Assembly: GCA_937891165.1 (NCBI GenBank)
Contig: CALAEX010000180.1
Span: forward strand, 1-12,683
DNA: 12,683 nucleotides
Origin: an uncultured Lachnospiraceae bacterium
GTDB taxonomy: Bacteria > Bacillota > Clostridia > Lachnospirales > Lachnospiraceae
Direction: 5' to 3'
Made by a program: the position numbers and the translations under genes. Positions 1 to 5,787 of the stretch are shown piece after piece; positions within the stretch are counted from its first letter, which is position 1; each line of letters opens with the position of its first letter. The notes beneath the pieces were generated by a model, which saw only the letters and a program-made list of their open reading frames with translations, made no database searches and was not told the origin of the DNA.

Positions 1-52
1 AAGGCTCCGGTCTGCAACACCGTCATCACCAGTTCAAATCTGGTAGTCGCCT
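1..52 (+). tRNA. tRNA-Cys (GCA), 5' end outside the window
   Basis: This is the 3' part of a tRNA. The anticodon loop CTGCAAC (12-18) carries anticodon GCA and is closed by four pairs plus one mismatch at the base of the stem. The T arm is ACCAG / TTCAAAT / CTGGT (28-44). The acceptor 3' strand AGTCGCC (45-51) is followed by U at position 52, the discriminator base typical of tRNA-Cys. No CCA is encoded, so it must be added after transcription. The D arm and the 5' acceptor strand lie before position 1. A terminator follows immediately, so this is the last gene of its transcript. Confidence 0.9.
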
Positions 53-60
53 GAAAGAAA

Positions 61-97
61 AAAAGCACTCTCTTCACAATAAGAGGGTGCTTTTTTC
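61..97 (+). terminator. Rho-independent terminator of the tRNA-Cys transcript
   Basis: An 11-bp stem, AGCACTCTCTT (64-74) with AAGAGGGTGCT (81-91), is extended by A/T pairs and closed by a 6-base loop. It runs into a T tract at 91-96. It lies nine bases after the tRNA. Confidence 0.9.
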
Positions 98-116
98 TTC
101 GTTATTATGTATACCA

Positions 117-159
117 CAATTGTTAATTGAGTGACACATAAAACTATTTTTGCTAAAAT
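117..159 (+). promoter_or_regulatory. SigA-type promoter and possible operator of the HTH-CheY gene
   Basis: The -35 box GTGACA (131-136) and -10 box TAAAAT (154-159) are separated by 17 bases. Just upstream is an inverted repeat, CAATT-GTT-AATTG (117-129), that could be an operator for this or another XRE protein. The predicted start of transcription gives a leader of about 30 bases. The ribosome-binding site AGGAG is at 184-188. Confidence 0.55.
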
Positions 160-198
160 ATTTATACAAAATTTAAATAGATTAGGAGAAGTAGAAAA

Positions 199-840
199 AT
201 GATAATAGGTGAAATAATTAAAAAATATCGTACAGAACAAAAAATTACACAAGAAGAAATGGCCGCAGCATTATATGTAACTCCACAAGCTATTTCCAGA
301 TGGGAAACGGGTATTTCTTATCCAGATACTGTTATAATTCCACAGATTTGTAAATACTTAAATATTTCTGCTGATAAGTTATTCGGATTTGAAACTGTTG
401 AAAACAGGATAATATTTACACCTGAACCACAGGAAGTATTGAATCAAAGCCAGATTGACAGCATTTTTGATTATATACCAAGTAAAAAAGGAAATAGGCA
501 AAATGTTTTAATTGTAGATGATTCTGATTTTATGCGAATGATGTTGAAAGATATCTTATCTTCGGAAGGGCATTCCGTGGTAGAATCTTGTAATGGTATG
601 GAATGTTTAACTATATTACAAACAGAACAAATAGATATTTGTATTCTTGATATCAATATGCCAGTTATGAATGGTATACAAACTTTAGAAATTATAAAAG
701 AAAATTACCCAAAACTTAAGGTAATCATGTTATCTATACAAAGTACAGAAGAAACTGTAAAAAAAGTGCTGTCCTTAGGTGCAGATGGATTTGTTGTAAA
801 ACCATTTCAAGCGAATAGTATTTTAGAACGAATGGTATAA
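199..840 (+). CDS. XRE-family HTH regulator fused to a CheY-like receiver domain
   Basis: This 213-residue protein has an XRE helix-turn-helix at residues 5-61 and, after a linker of about 40 residues, a complete receiver domain at 102-213. The receiver shows the acidic pair D107/D108, phosphoacceptor D151 in a DINMP context, switch residues S179 and F198, and the conserved K201 in KPF. Its first helix, FMRMMLKDIL (111-120), is typical of chemotaxis CheY of Firmicutes rather than of an OmpR or NarL regulator. Most response regulators have the receiver first; here the DNA-binding domain is first and of XRE type. No kinase gene is nearby, so the phosphate donor may be CheA or an orphan kinase. 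ATG 199 follows AGGAG (184-188). The protein presumably binds DNA under phosphorylation control, which is inferred. The next gene, transcribed towards it, is another HTH protein with motor-like domains. Confidence 0.9.
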   Translation: MIIGEIIKKYRTEQKITQEEMAAALYVTPQAISRWETGISYPDTVIIPQICKYLNISADKLFGFETVENRIIFTPEPQEVLNQSQIDSIFDYIPSKKGNRQNVLIVDDSDFMRMMLKDILSSEGHSVVESCNGMECLTILQTEQIDICILDINMPVMNGIQTLEIIKENYPKLKVIMLSIQSTEETVKKVLSLGADGFVVKPFQANSILERMV

Positions 841-930
841 TTTGTATATTAGTATTGTTGAGAAAAGTAAAAAATTATCCAAAGATGATAGAGATTTTTT
901 TAATGTGAAATGGACGGTCCACCACAAGGA

Positions 931-1000
931 ATGTGTAAAGCATTAAATGGTGCATAAAGAGGATATTTGTATCAGATGGGGATGAAAAACCCATCTGATA
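931..1000 (+). repeat. Intergenic repeat element, copy A, ending in a hairpin
   Basis: This lies between the two convergent HTH genes, in a gap (841-1032) that holds no other clear feature. It shares 39 of 49 positions (931-979) with 12060-12108, including exact blocks at 938-952 and 964-979. It ends in a perfect 11-bp hairpin, TATCAGATGGG (970-980) with CCCATCTGATA (990-1000), with a 9-base loop. No T run follows directly; TTTGTTTTT comes about 14 bases later. It may act as a terminator for the upstream gene, but the conserved flank suggests more than that. Just before it is the odd-centred palindrome TGGAC-G-GTCCA (911-921). Confidence 0.6.
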
Positions 1001-1032
1001 TGTTCCGAAGCAATTTGTTTTTATAAGAAAAG

Positions 1033-1914
1033 TTATAGTAGGAATTTTTTCATCTGTAATTGTGCATTATAAATATCTTCTAAATTGGTATCTTCATAGA
1101 GGAATATATCCTCATACATAAACAATCTTAATTGGTCATCTATGAAATTATCGAGTATATATACACAAACTTCACCAGAAGCACCATTTAATGCCATAGA
1201 TAATGTCATATTATCGATATTTCTAATACAGTTTCCAATCTTTTCCTTTTCTGTTTTAAAAATATTTTCGAGTAAATCAACTTTACATTTTCTTTTTAAA
1301 AGTTCGGTATAGTCAATTGTATCTTCCTTTTTATCACCCATAAGATATTTTCTATATTCTTTTCCTAGTTGAATTGCTATTTCCTCTTTAATATCTTCTA
1401 TATTTATACCGTCTATAATCATTAAAATACCACGAATACATAAGTTAGCACAATTTTTATTTTCTTCTTTTTCTACATAGCAAGTAAGAATATTTTCGAT
1501 TTTTTCTAAATCATAGGACCTTCTTAATCCATCCATTGTAGTTTCTACAACAAATGTTAAAAACTTGTCCTCTTTTCCTTTGTTTACTTCTGTTTCGATA
1601 GCTAGGAAACCTTCTGCTTGTGCCAATGTAGCATATTGAATAATTTTTTTAGCCATTTCTAAGCAGTCTATTTTTTCCTTGTTATATAAACTATTCAACG
1701 TTTGTAAACATTCTTTTCGTCCTATTAATTCATCTAAAGAAATATTAAAATAATCTGCCATAGTACACATAATTTCGATATCTGGGAAATTGATACCTCT
1801 TTCCCATTTCGAAACTGCCATTTTAGAAACATTTAATACATCAGCTAAATCATCTTGTGTCATTTGTTTATTTTTTCTCAACATATAGATATTCAGTCCA
1901 AGTCGTTTATTCAT
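1033..1914 (-). CDS. XRE-family HTH regulator with MotA-like and FliG C-terminal-like domains
   Basis: The protein has 293 residues. Residues 5-62 form a clear XRE helix-turn-helix. Residues 86-190 resemble the cytoplasmic parts of the stator protein MotA without its membrane helices: YATLAQAEGFLAIE (94-107) matches the MotA pattern LARxEGxLALE, and LCIRGILMIIDG (158-169) followed by IEDIKEEI resembles the MotA C-terminal tail. Residues 215-293 resemble the FliG C-terminal domain: a basic/acidic helix, AL-GAS-EV (241-249), and DLEDI-AQ near the end, at almost the same spacing as in FliG. E107 aligns with MotA Glu98 and E268/D269 with the FliG torque-helix acidic pair; MotA Arg90 is Gln here. 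No transmembrane segment is visible. The family match is from remembered consensus, not a search. Likely role (inferred): a soluble regulator that senses or mimics motor parts. The start follows AAGGAG (1925-1930 on this strand) by 10 bases. Confidence 0.8.
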   Translation of the reverse strand: MNKRLGLNIYMLRKNKQMTQDDLADVLNVSKMAVSKWERGINFPDIEIMCTMADYFNISLDELIGRKECLQTLNSLYNKEKIDCLEMAKKIIQYATLAQAEGFLAIETEVNKGKEDKFLTFVVETTMDGLRRSYDLEKIENILTCYVEKEENKNCANLCIRGILMIIDGINIEDIKEEIAIQLGKEYRKYLMGDKKEDTIDYTELLKRKCKVDLLENIFKTEKEKIGNCIRNIDNMTLSMALNGASGEVCVYILDNFIDDQLRLFMYEDIFLYEDTNLEDIYNAQLQMKKFLL

Positions 1915-1943
1915 AGTTTAATAGCTCCTTGTATTTTTTATTT

Positions 1944-1989
1944 ATTATAATGTTTTTTTATACTTGAATCAATAAACGATTTGTTTACT
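1944..1989 (-). promoter_or_regulatory. SigA promoter of the HTH-MotA/FliG gene with adjacent inverted repeat
   Basis: On the minus strand, the -35 box TTGATT (1967-1972) and -10 box TATAAT (1944-1949) are exactly 17 bases apart. Abutting the -35 box upstream is the inverted repeat TAAAC-N5-GTTTA (1973-1987), a plausible operator for the gene's own helix-turn-helix. The promoter is strong and of housekeeping type, so the gene itself does not look dependent on the flagellar sigma factor. Confidence 0.7.
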
Positions 1990-2052
1990 TATTTAATTTG
2001 AATACAGAGTGAAATGAAAAGCATAAAGTAGAAATATAGTATAGAGAACATT

Positions 2053-2078
2053 TAAAAGTTAAGGAAATAGGTCGATAT
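2053..2078 (+). promoter_or_regulatory. SigD/FliA (flagellar sigma) -like promoter
   Basis: TAAA (2053-2056), a 14-base spacer and GTCGATAT (2071-2078) resemble the SigD consensus TAAA-N15-GCCGATAT. There is one mismatch in the -10 element and the spacer is one base short. If TTAA at 2052-2055 is taken instead, the spacer is 15. It lies about 70 bases before the downstream start codon and is the only such site noticed in a gap in the window. It would place the next gene in the motility regulon. Confidence 0.5.
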
Positions 2079-2149
2079 ATTAATGAAAGATATAAATTTT
2101 AATAAAGAGAAAAGAAACTTGTAAACATAGTGATATTAGGAGAAAGAGT

Positions 2150-2716
2150 ATGAATATTGAATTTTTAAATGGTATTGGAACACATATATATGCTCAAACA
2201 AATCCTATTCCGAAGATTGAAAAGGTGAGTAAAGAATTTCAAAATAAAGTGTTACAGCAGTATATTGCTATAGAAAATGAACAAGAATTAATTTCTTCTG
2301 ATGTATTGATGTCATATGCAAGTCCACAGACAAAGGAATCGGTTAATATTTATAAATCAAAAAGATATTCAAAACACAATTCAGTATATGTCATTAAAGG
2401 CTTAGATATAGATGGAAATGAATTTGAACAGGAAATAGATGCAAGAGAGGTTAATTTAGAAAAATGTAATTATAATGAATTGATGGTATTAAATTTGGAA
2501 ACAGGATACACATCTTCTAGAGATTATTTACATGCAGTAGTAGTTCGGGAGAAAGCAGGAGTAGGTACATATTTTGAGGAAGCAAACTTTTTTACTGCTA
2601 TAAAGGCGGTTATGGAAGACCAGAAAACGTGGGAAAATTGGGGCTCTTATGTTGCTTATGACAAATGGATACACAATCTTATGAGTTATATTTCTAAAAA
2701 TAAGAAGAAATTTTAA
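2150..2716 (+). CDS. Hypothetical protein, 188 residues, possible motility-regulon member
   Basis: I do not recognise a named family. The protein has no signal peptide or membrane segment and looks cytoplasmic. Residues 1-15 contain a short glycine-rich start (LNGIGTHIY). Residues 70-100 appear to form beta strands (VYVIKGLDIDGNEFEQEIDA). The C-terminal 50 residues are aromatic-rich and probably helical (FFTAIKAV, WENWGSYVAYDKWIHNLMSY). The pattern of a 'D-x-DGxEFE-x-E-x-DAR' strand pair, then 'N-Y-E-L-x-LN', then a WxxY helical end seems to recur in uncharacterised Clostridia proteins, but I cannot confirm this. ATG 2150 follows AGGAGA (2138-2143) with good spacing. The SigD-like promoter upstream suggests expression together with flagellar genes. 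A bidirectional terminator follows. Confidence 0.85.
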   Translation: MNIEFLNGIGTHIYAQTNPIPKIEKVSKEFQNKVLQQYIAIENEQELISSDVLMSYASPQTKESVNIYKSKRYSKHNSVYVIKGLDIDGNEFEQEIDAREVNLEKCNYNELMVLNLETGYTSSRDYLHAVVVREKAGVGTYFEEANFFTAIKAVMEDQKTWENWGSYVAYDKWIHNLMSYISKNKKKF

Positions 2717-2750
2717 AAAGTTTTAAGAATGAAAGCTAAAAATAAAAATT

Positions 2751-2809
2751 GGTTATCAAAAAATAGTTACTAAAATAGTGTAGTATATTTTTTGATAACC
2801 ATATTTTTT
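2751..2809. terminator. Bidirectional terminator between convergent genes
   Basis: A 14-bp stem, GGTTATCAAAAAAT (2751-2764) with ATTTTTTGATAACC (2787-2800), has a T tract on each strand: 2804-2809 on plus, and an A run at about 2741-2747 that reads as T on minus. It serves both the 188-residue protein and the nitroreductase that converges on it. Confidence 0.85.
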
Positions 2810-2819
2810 ATTAGAGAAA

Positions 2820-3338
2820 TTATAAGAATGTAACGGTTTCTTCCTGTGGTCTAAAAGAGTTATGAAGTTTTTCGTTTGGAACAGCATCTTCTGCTGGATA
2901 ACCAATTGGTAAAAGTGCTATTGGCTTAATGTTTTCTGGTAATTTAAAAGTAGCAGAAACTTCCTTATCATCAAAAACACCAACCCAACAAGAGCCAATA
3001 CCTAATTCCCATGCAGCAAACATCATGTGAGTACATACGATAGTAGCATCCATTTCACCTGAATTATAACCTGGACGACGAGAATTATACCATACAGCAG
3101 ATTCATCATAACAAATAAGTAATACGGTAGGAGCGTCATAAATACATGGGCTAAGTGTTTTAACTTTTTCTATAGCTTCTTTACTTTGTAGAACATAAAT
3201 TTTTTGTGGTTGCTTGTTTTTCGCGGTAGGTGCAACTCTACCAGCTTGAATAATTTGATTTAATTTTTCTTCTTCAATGGCTTTGTCGGAAAAATTACGA
3301 ACAGAAAAACGTTCCTTAGCTAATTCAAAAAAACTCAT
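2820..3338 (-). CDS. Nitroreductase family protein (FMN-dependent oxidoreductase)
   Basis: At 172 residues this is a short nitroreductase, the size of single-domain members of the family. FMN-phosphate contacts are visible near the N terminus in RFSVRNF (R10, S12, R14). The APTAKNKQP segment (36-44) and the GIGSCWVG loop (113-120) are typical, and IGYPAED (145-151) is the usual C-terminal motif. Such proteins use NAD(P)H to reduce nitro groups, quinones or flavins as dimers in the cytoplasm; the substrate here cannot be told. It is monocistronic, with its own promoter and a shared terminator. ATG 3338 follows AAGGAGA on the minus strand. Its neighbour in the other direction is an ECF sigma operon, with no sign of shared function. 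Confidence 0.93.
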   Translation of the reverse strand: MSFFELAKERFSVRNFSDKAIEEEKLNQIIQAGRVAPTAKNKQPQKIYVLQSKEAIEKVKTLSPCIYDAPTVLLICYDESAVWYNSRRPGYNSGEMDATIVCTHMMFAAWELGIGSCWVGVFDDKEVSATFKLPENIKPIALLPIGYPAEDAVPNEKLHNSFRPQEETVTFL

Positions 3339-3362
3339 ATAGAATCTCCTTTTTTTATTATC

Positions 3363-3391
3363 ATTCTATAAAATTCCAAATATGTTGTCAA
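3363..3391 (-). promoter_or_regulatory. SigA promoter of the nitroreductase gene
   Basis: On the minus strand a perfect -35 box TTGACA (3386-3391) and a -10 box TAGAAT (3363-3368) are separated by 17 bases. It gives a short leader before the ribosome-binding site. Confidence 0.75.
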
Positions 3392-3418
3392 TTTATTTTT
3401 TATAAAAGAATAGGTTTT

Positions 3419-3444
3419 TGTTACCTTTTCTTTTTAAGTGTTAC
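3419..3444 (+). promoter_or_regulatory. Paired TGTTAC repeats upstream of the ECF sigma gene
   Basis: TGTTAC occurs at 3419-3424 and again at 3439-3444, exactly 20 bases (about two helix turns) apart, just before the sigma gene. ECF sigma factors usually drive their own promoters, and the first copy (TGTTACC) could be a -35 element. No convincing -10 box can be named. Treat it as a candidate only. Confidence 0.25.
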
Positions 3445-3471
3445 TAATAAGTGAAAAGAAAGGAGGGAAAT

Positions 3472-3975
3472 ATGAAAGATTTTGAAGAATTATATCAATT
3501 TTATCAAAAAGATATTTATTTTTTTCTGTTGAAATTGACAGGTTATAAGATTTCATTAGCAGAAGAATTGACACAAGAAACTTTTTATCAAGCCTTTTTT
3601 TCTTTAAAAAACTTTAGAGGAGAATGTGCTATAAAGTCATGGTTATGTCAGATTGCAAAAAATATATATTATAGGTATTTAAGAGAAGTAGTAAAACAAA
3701 GAAATTTGAAAATAAAAGTAGAAGTAAAACAAGAAGAAAAGGCAGTAAGTGATATAGTGGAAGAAAAACAAATGATTATGCATATAAGAAAGGTAATAGA
3801 GGATTTAGATGAAAAAAATCGTAGTATTGTAGAATATCGATTGTTTAGTCAAATGCCTTATAAAGAAATTGGATATTTATTGGGGATTAAAGAAGCAACC
3901 GTAAAAGTATTATTTTCTAGAGCAAAGGTTAAAATTCAGATGCAATTGAAGGAGGAGTTTGGGTATGAAATATAA
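3472..3975 (+). CDS. ECF-type RNA polymerase sigma factor
   Basis: The protein has 167 residues. Region 2 spans about 6-74, with the conserved EELTQETFYQAF helix (31-42) and FRGECAIKSWLCQIAKN (48-64), typical of -10 recognition. Region 4 spans about 103-158, with the helix-turn-helix PYKEIGYLLGIKEATVKVLFSRAK (129-152) for -35 contact. There is no region 1 or 3, which fits the extracytoplasmic-function group. I chose ATG 3472 because AGGAGGG (3461-3467) sits just upstream; an in-frame GTG at 3451 lies before that site and has none of its own. The gene overlaps the anti-sigma gene by 11 bases, so the pair is translationally coupled and the sigma factor is presumably held inactive by its partner. 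Confidence 0.95.
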   Translation: MKDFEELYQFYQKDIYFFLLKLTGYKISLAEELTQETFYQAFFSLKNFRGECAIKSWLCQIAKNIYYRYLREVVKQRNLKIKVEVKQEEKAVSDIVEEKQMIMHIRKVIEDLDEKNRSIVEYRLFSQMPYKEIGYLLGIKEATVKVLFSRAKVKIQMQLKEEFGYEI

Positions 3976-4738
3976 GTGTGAGATGGTAAAAGATTTAATG
4001 CCACTTTGCTTGGATGAATCAGCAACAAAAGCAAGTGAACAAGTAGTAATAGAACATATGGCAGAATGTAAAAATTGTGAGGAATACTACAGATTATTAA
4101 ATAAAGAAATTATAGTAGAAGGTGATATTCCAGAACTAGAAAAAAAGTATAGTATGTTAGCAAAAAAGATACGAAAAAGAAATAATATTGTACGGTTAGT
4201 TATTTTTCTTTGTCTTATGTTAAGTTTTAATTATGCAGTTGGATATCGTTTTCAACCTCAAAAAGCAGCAGATATTAGTGGGCGATTAAATTATAAATCG
4301 AAAGTATTAGGAAGTTATGCATGGAATAATACATATTTTTATATTTATGATAGTTATAGTTGTTATGATATCGTAATAGTAGAAAAAACATGGCATGGAT
4401 GGAAAATTGTTGATACTTGTTTGAATTGGCCAAAATGGTATGAAGAAAATATAGGAATAGAAATGGCTGGTTCTTTATACTTTTGGTCATATGATAAAGG
4501 AATTCAAATATTTCCTTTTATTGTAAGAGATGAAAATGTGAAAACAGTGGAAGTTACCGTTTTTGAAGAAACTCAAACAGTAGAAATAAATGTGAATGAA
4601 CTTGTTTTACTTACATTTGAAAATTCAGATACGGAGTATACAAATGAAGTAATAGCCATTGCTTATGATAAAGATGGAAAAGCTCTTTATCAATTAGGTG
4701 ATTTAAAAGGACATTGGGTTTGGAAAGTAATAGAATAG
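3965..4738 (+). CDS. Membrane anti-sigma factor with zinc-finger (zf-HC2-like) domain
   Basis: The protein has 257 residues. The N terminus carries the anti-sigma zinc-binding pattern, with C5 and H31-x3-C35-x2-C38 within a CEMVKDLMPLCLDE...HMAECKNC segment; this part binds the sigma factor in the cytoplasm. One membrane helix spans about 75-93 (IVRLVIFLCLMLSF). The remaining 160 residues lie outside the cell, are rich in Tyr and Trp, and do not match a sensor domain I know. ATG 3965 follows GGAGGAG (3951-3957), inside the end of the sigma gene; a TTG two codons earlier is less likely. Signal-dependent release of the sigma factor, perhaps by proteolysis, is expected from the family and not shown here. 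No terminator is visible after the gene. Confidence 0.92.
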   Translation: MKYKCEMVKDLMPLCLDESATKASEQVVIEHMAECKNCEEYYRLLNKEIIVEGDIPELEKKYSMLAKKIRKRNNIVRLVIFLCLMLSFNYAVGYRFQPQKAADISGRLNYKSKVLGSYAWNNTYFYIYDSYSCYDIVIVEKTWHGWKIVDTCLNWPKWYEENIGIEMAGSLYFWSYDKGIQIFPFIVRDENVKTVEVTVFEETQTVEINVNELVLLTFENSDTEYTNEVIAIAYDKDGKALYQLGDLKGHWVWKVIE

Positions 4739-4836
4739 GTAGAAAAAGCTTAAAAATAAATAGTGCAACTGCCTGTTCGCATGATTATTATGTTTATAGG
4801 ATTTTACATTAAATATGAAATGTTAATTTGCATTGC

Positions 4837-4865
4837 TTGAGGTAAATCTAATATTCCTCTATAAT
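4837..4865 (+). promoter_or_regulatory. SigA promoter of the membrane-anchored XRE gene, with dyad in the spacer
   Basis: The -35 box TTGAGG (4837-4842) and perfect -10 box TATAAT (4860-4865) are 17 bases apart. An imperfect dyad, GAGG-N13-CCTC (4839-4859), fills the space between the boxes and could be an autoregulatory operator. Confidence 0.65.
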
Positions 4866-4893
4866 AAAGGCATCAAATGCAGGAGGAAATAGT

Positions 4894-5328
4894 ATGTTAG
4901 GTGACAATATTAAAATGCTTAGAAAAAGTAGGGGATTTACACAAGAGGAATTGGCAGTTAAATTGAATGTAGTTCGTCAAACGGTTTCCAAGTGGGAAAA
5001 AGGGTTGTTTGTGCCAGATGCAGAAGTATTACAAAAATTAGCCGATGTATTAGAGGTGGATATTAAACAGTTGTTAGGTGCAGAAATTGAACTGGGAAAA
5101 AATAGTAATGAAGTAGTCGAACAACTTGCCAAAATCAATGAGCAACTAATTATTAAAAATCGGCGTTCCAAAAGAATATGGAAAACGGTTGGCATTATAT
5201 TAATAATAATTATTGTATTTCAGCTTTTATTGCTTGTATTAAGTTATTCAGCTTTTGAAAGTTATACGAAGGATGGAACGCAAGTAAAAGTAAAAAATGA
5301 AACTATGATAATAGAAGATGAAAATTAG
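4894..5328 (+). CDS. XRE-family HTH regulator with C-terminal membrane helix
   Basis: The protein has 144 residues. An XRE helix-turn-helix spans 5-62 (FTQEELAVKLNVVRQTVSKWEKG is the core region at 15-37). A short linker (70-96) that may form a coiled coil leads to one strong membrane helix at 97-118, followed by about 25 mostly polar residues that should lie outside. This is a common small Firmicutes arrangement of a DNA-binding domain tethered to the membrane; its target is unknown. ATG 4894 follows AGGAGG with good spacing. It has its own promoter and terminator and so forms a single-gene unit. Its ligand or partner may be membrane-borne (inferred). Confidence 0.9.
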   Translation: MLGDNIKMLRKSRGFTQEELAVKLNVVRQTVSKWEKGLFVPDAEVLQKLADVLEVDIKQLLGAEIELGKNSNEVVEQLAKINEQLIIKNRRSKRIWKTVGIILIIIIVFQLLLLVLSYSAFESYTKDGTQVKVKNETMIIEDEN

Positions 5329-5339
5329 TCATTAAAAAG

Positions 5340-5384
5340 AGCTATGATACAAATTTTTGTAACAGAAGTATCATGGCTTTTTTT
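5340..5384 (+). terminator. Rho-independent terminator after the membrane XRE gene
   Basis: An 11-bp stem, AGCTATGATAC (5340-5350) with GTATCATGGCT (5368-5378) and one G-T pair, is followed by a T tract (5378-5384). The 17-base loop is large. It ends just before the PadR promoter. Confidence 0.85.
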
Positions 5385-5391
5385 ATTACTA

Positions 5392-5447
5392 TTGACTTTC
5401 TCGAATATCGAGAATATAATAAAACTATACAATCTCGATATTCGAGA
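5392..5447 (+). promoter_or_regulatory. PadR operon promoter with two operator palindromes
   Basis: The -35 box TTGACT (5392-5397) and perfect -10 box TATAAT (5415-5420) are 17 bases apart. The spacer is itself exactly a 17-base palindrome, TTCTCGAATATCGAGAA (5398-5414). A second palindrome, TCTCGATATTCGAGA (5433-5447), is the exact reverse complement of the core of the first and lies between the transcription start and the ribosome-binding site. Centre-to-centre distance is 34 bases. This arrangement strongly suggests repression by the PadR protein encoded directly downstream. Confidence 0.85.
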
Positions 5448-5463
5448 AAAGGAGGTGGAACAT

Positions 5464-5787
5464 ATGCCAAGAGAAAAATTTCATACGTTAACAGAGCAAA
5501 TGTTTTATGTTTTATTGTGTTTAAAAGAAGAATGTTATGGTATGGATATTTTGGATAAAGTTCCTGCTATGACGGGGAAGCGTGTTACTGTTGGTTGTGG
5601 AACATTATATAATTTATTAGAGCAATTTTTAGAAGCAAAAATAATTCAAGAAACAAAAGTACAAGGAAGAAAACGCAGTTATATTCTTACTCAAAAAGGA
5701 AAAGAAATGTTAGAAAAGGAATACGAACGAATTCAAGCACAGGCACAAGATTATCGTACTATTTTTGGAGAGGAGGAAGCAAAATGA
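5464..5787 (+). CDS. PadR-family transcriptional repressor
   Basis: The protein has 107 residues, a usual length for short PadR regulators. It is a winged helix: HTLTEQMFYVLLCLKEECYGMDILDKV (7-33) is the first helical part, the recognition region follows in VGCGTLYNLLEQFLEAKII (48-66), then the wing with GRKRSYILTQKGKEML (74-89). PadR proteins are dimeric repressors, often of a linked membrane-protein gene. I chose ATG 5464 because GGAGGTGG (5451-5458) sits just upstream; longer readings from 5344 would run through the terminator and promoter and are wrong. The stop codon overlaps the start of the DUF2812 gene (ATGA, 5784-5787), so the two are translationally coupled. Autoregulation through the two palindromes upstream is likely. 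Confidence 0.95.
   Translation: MPREKFHTLTEQMFYVLLCLKEECYGMDILDKVPAMTGKRVTVGCGTLYNLLEQFLEAKIIQETKVQGRKRSYILTQKGKEMLEKEYERIQAQAQDYRTIFGEEEAK

Noticed and set aside
34..252. A minus-strand open frame at the left edge
   Set aside because: It overlaps the tRNA-Cys end, its terminator and the start of the HTH-CheY gene; composition is that of antisense AT-rich DNA.
3451..3471. GTG start of the sigma factor at 3451
   Set aside because: The ribosome-binding site AGGAGGG lies after it and directly before ATG 3472.
5344..5463. Longer PadR reading starting at 5344
   Set aside because: It would translate the upstream terminator, promoter and both operators; GGAGGTGG sits right before ATG 5464 and gives a normal-length PadR.
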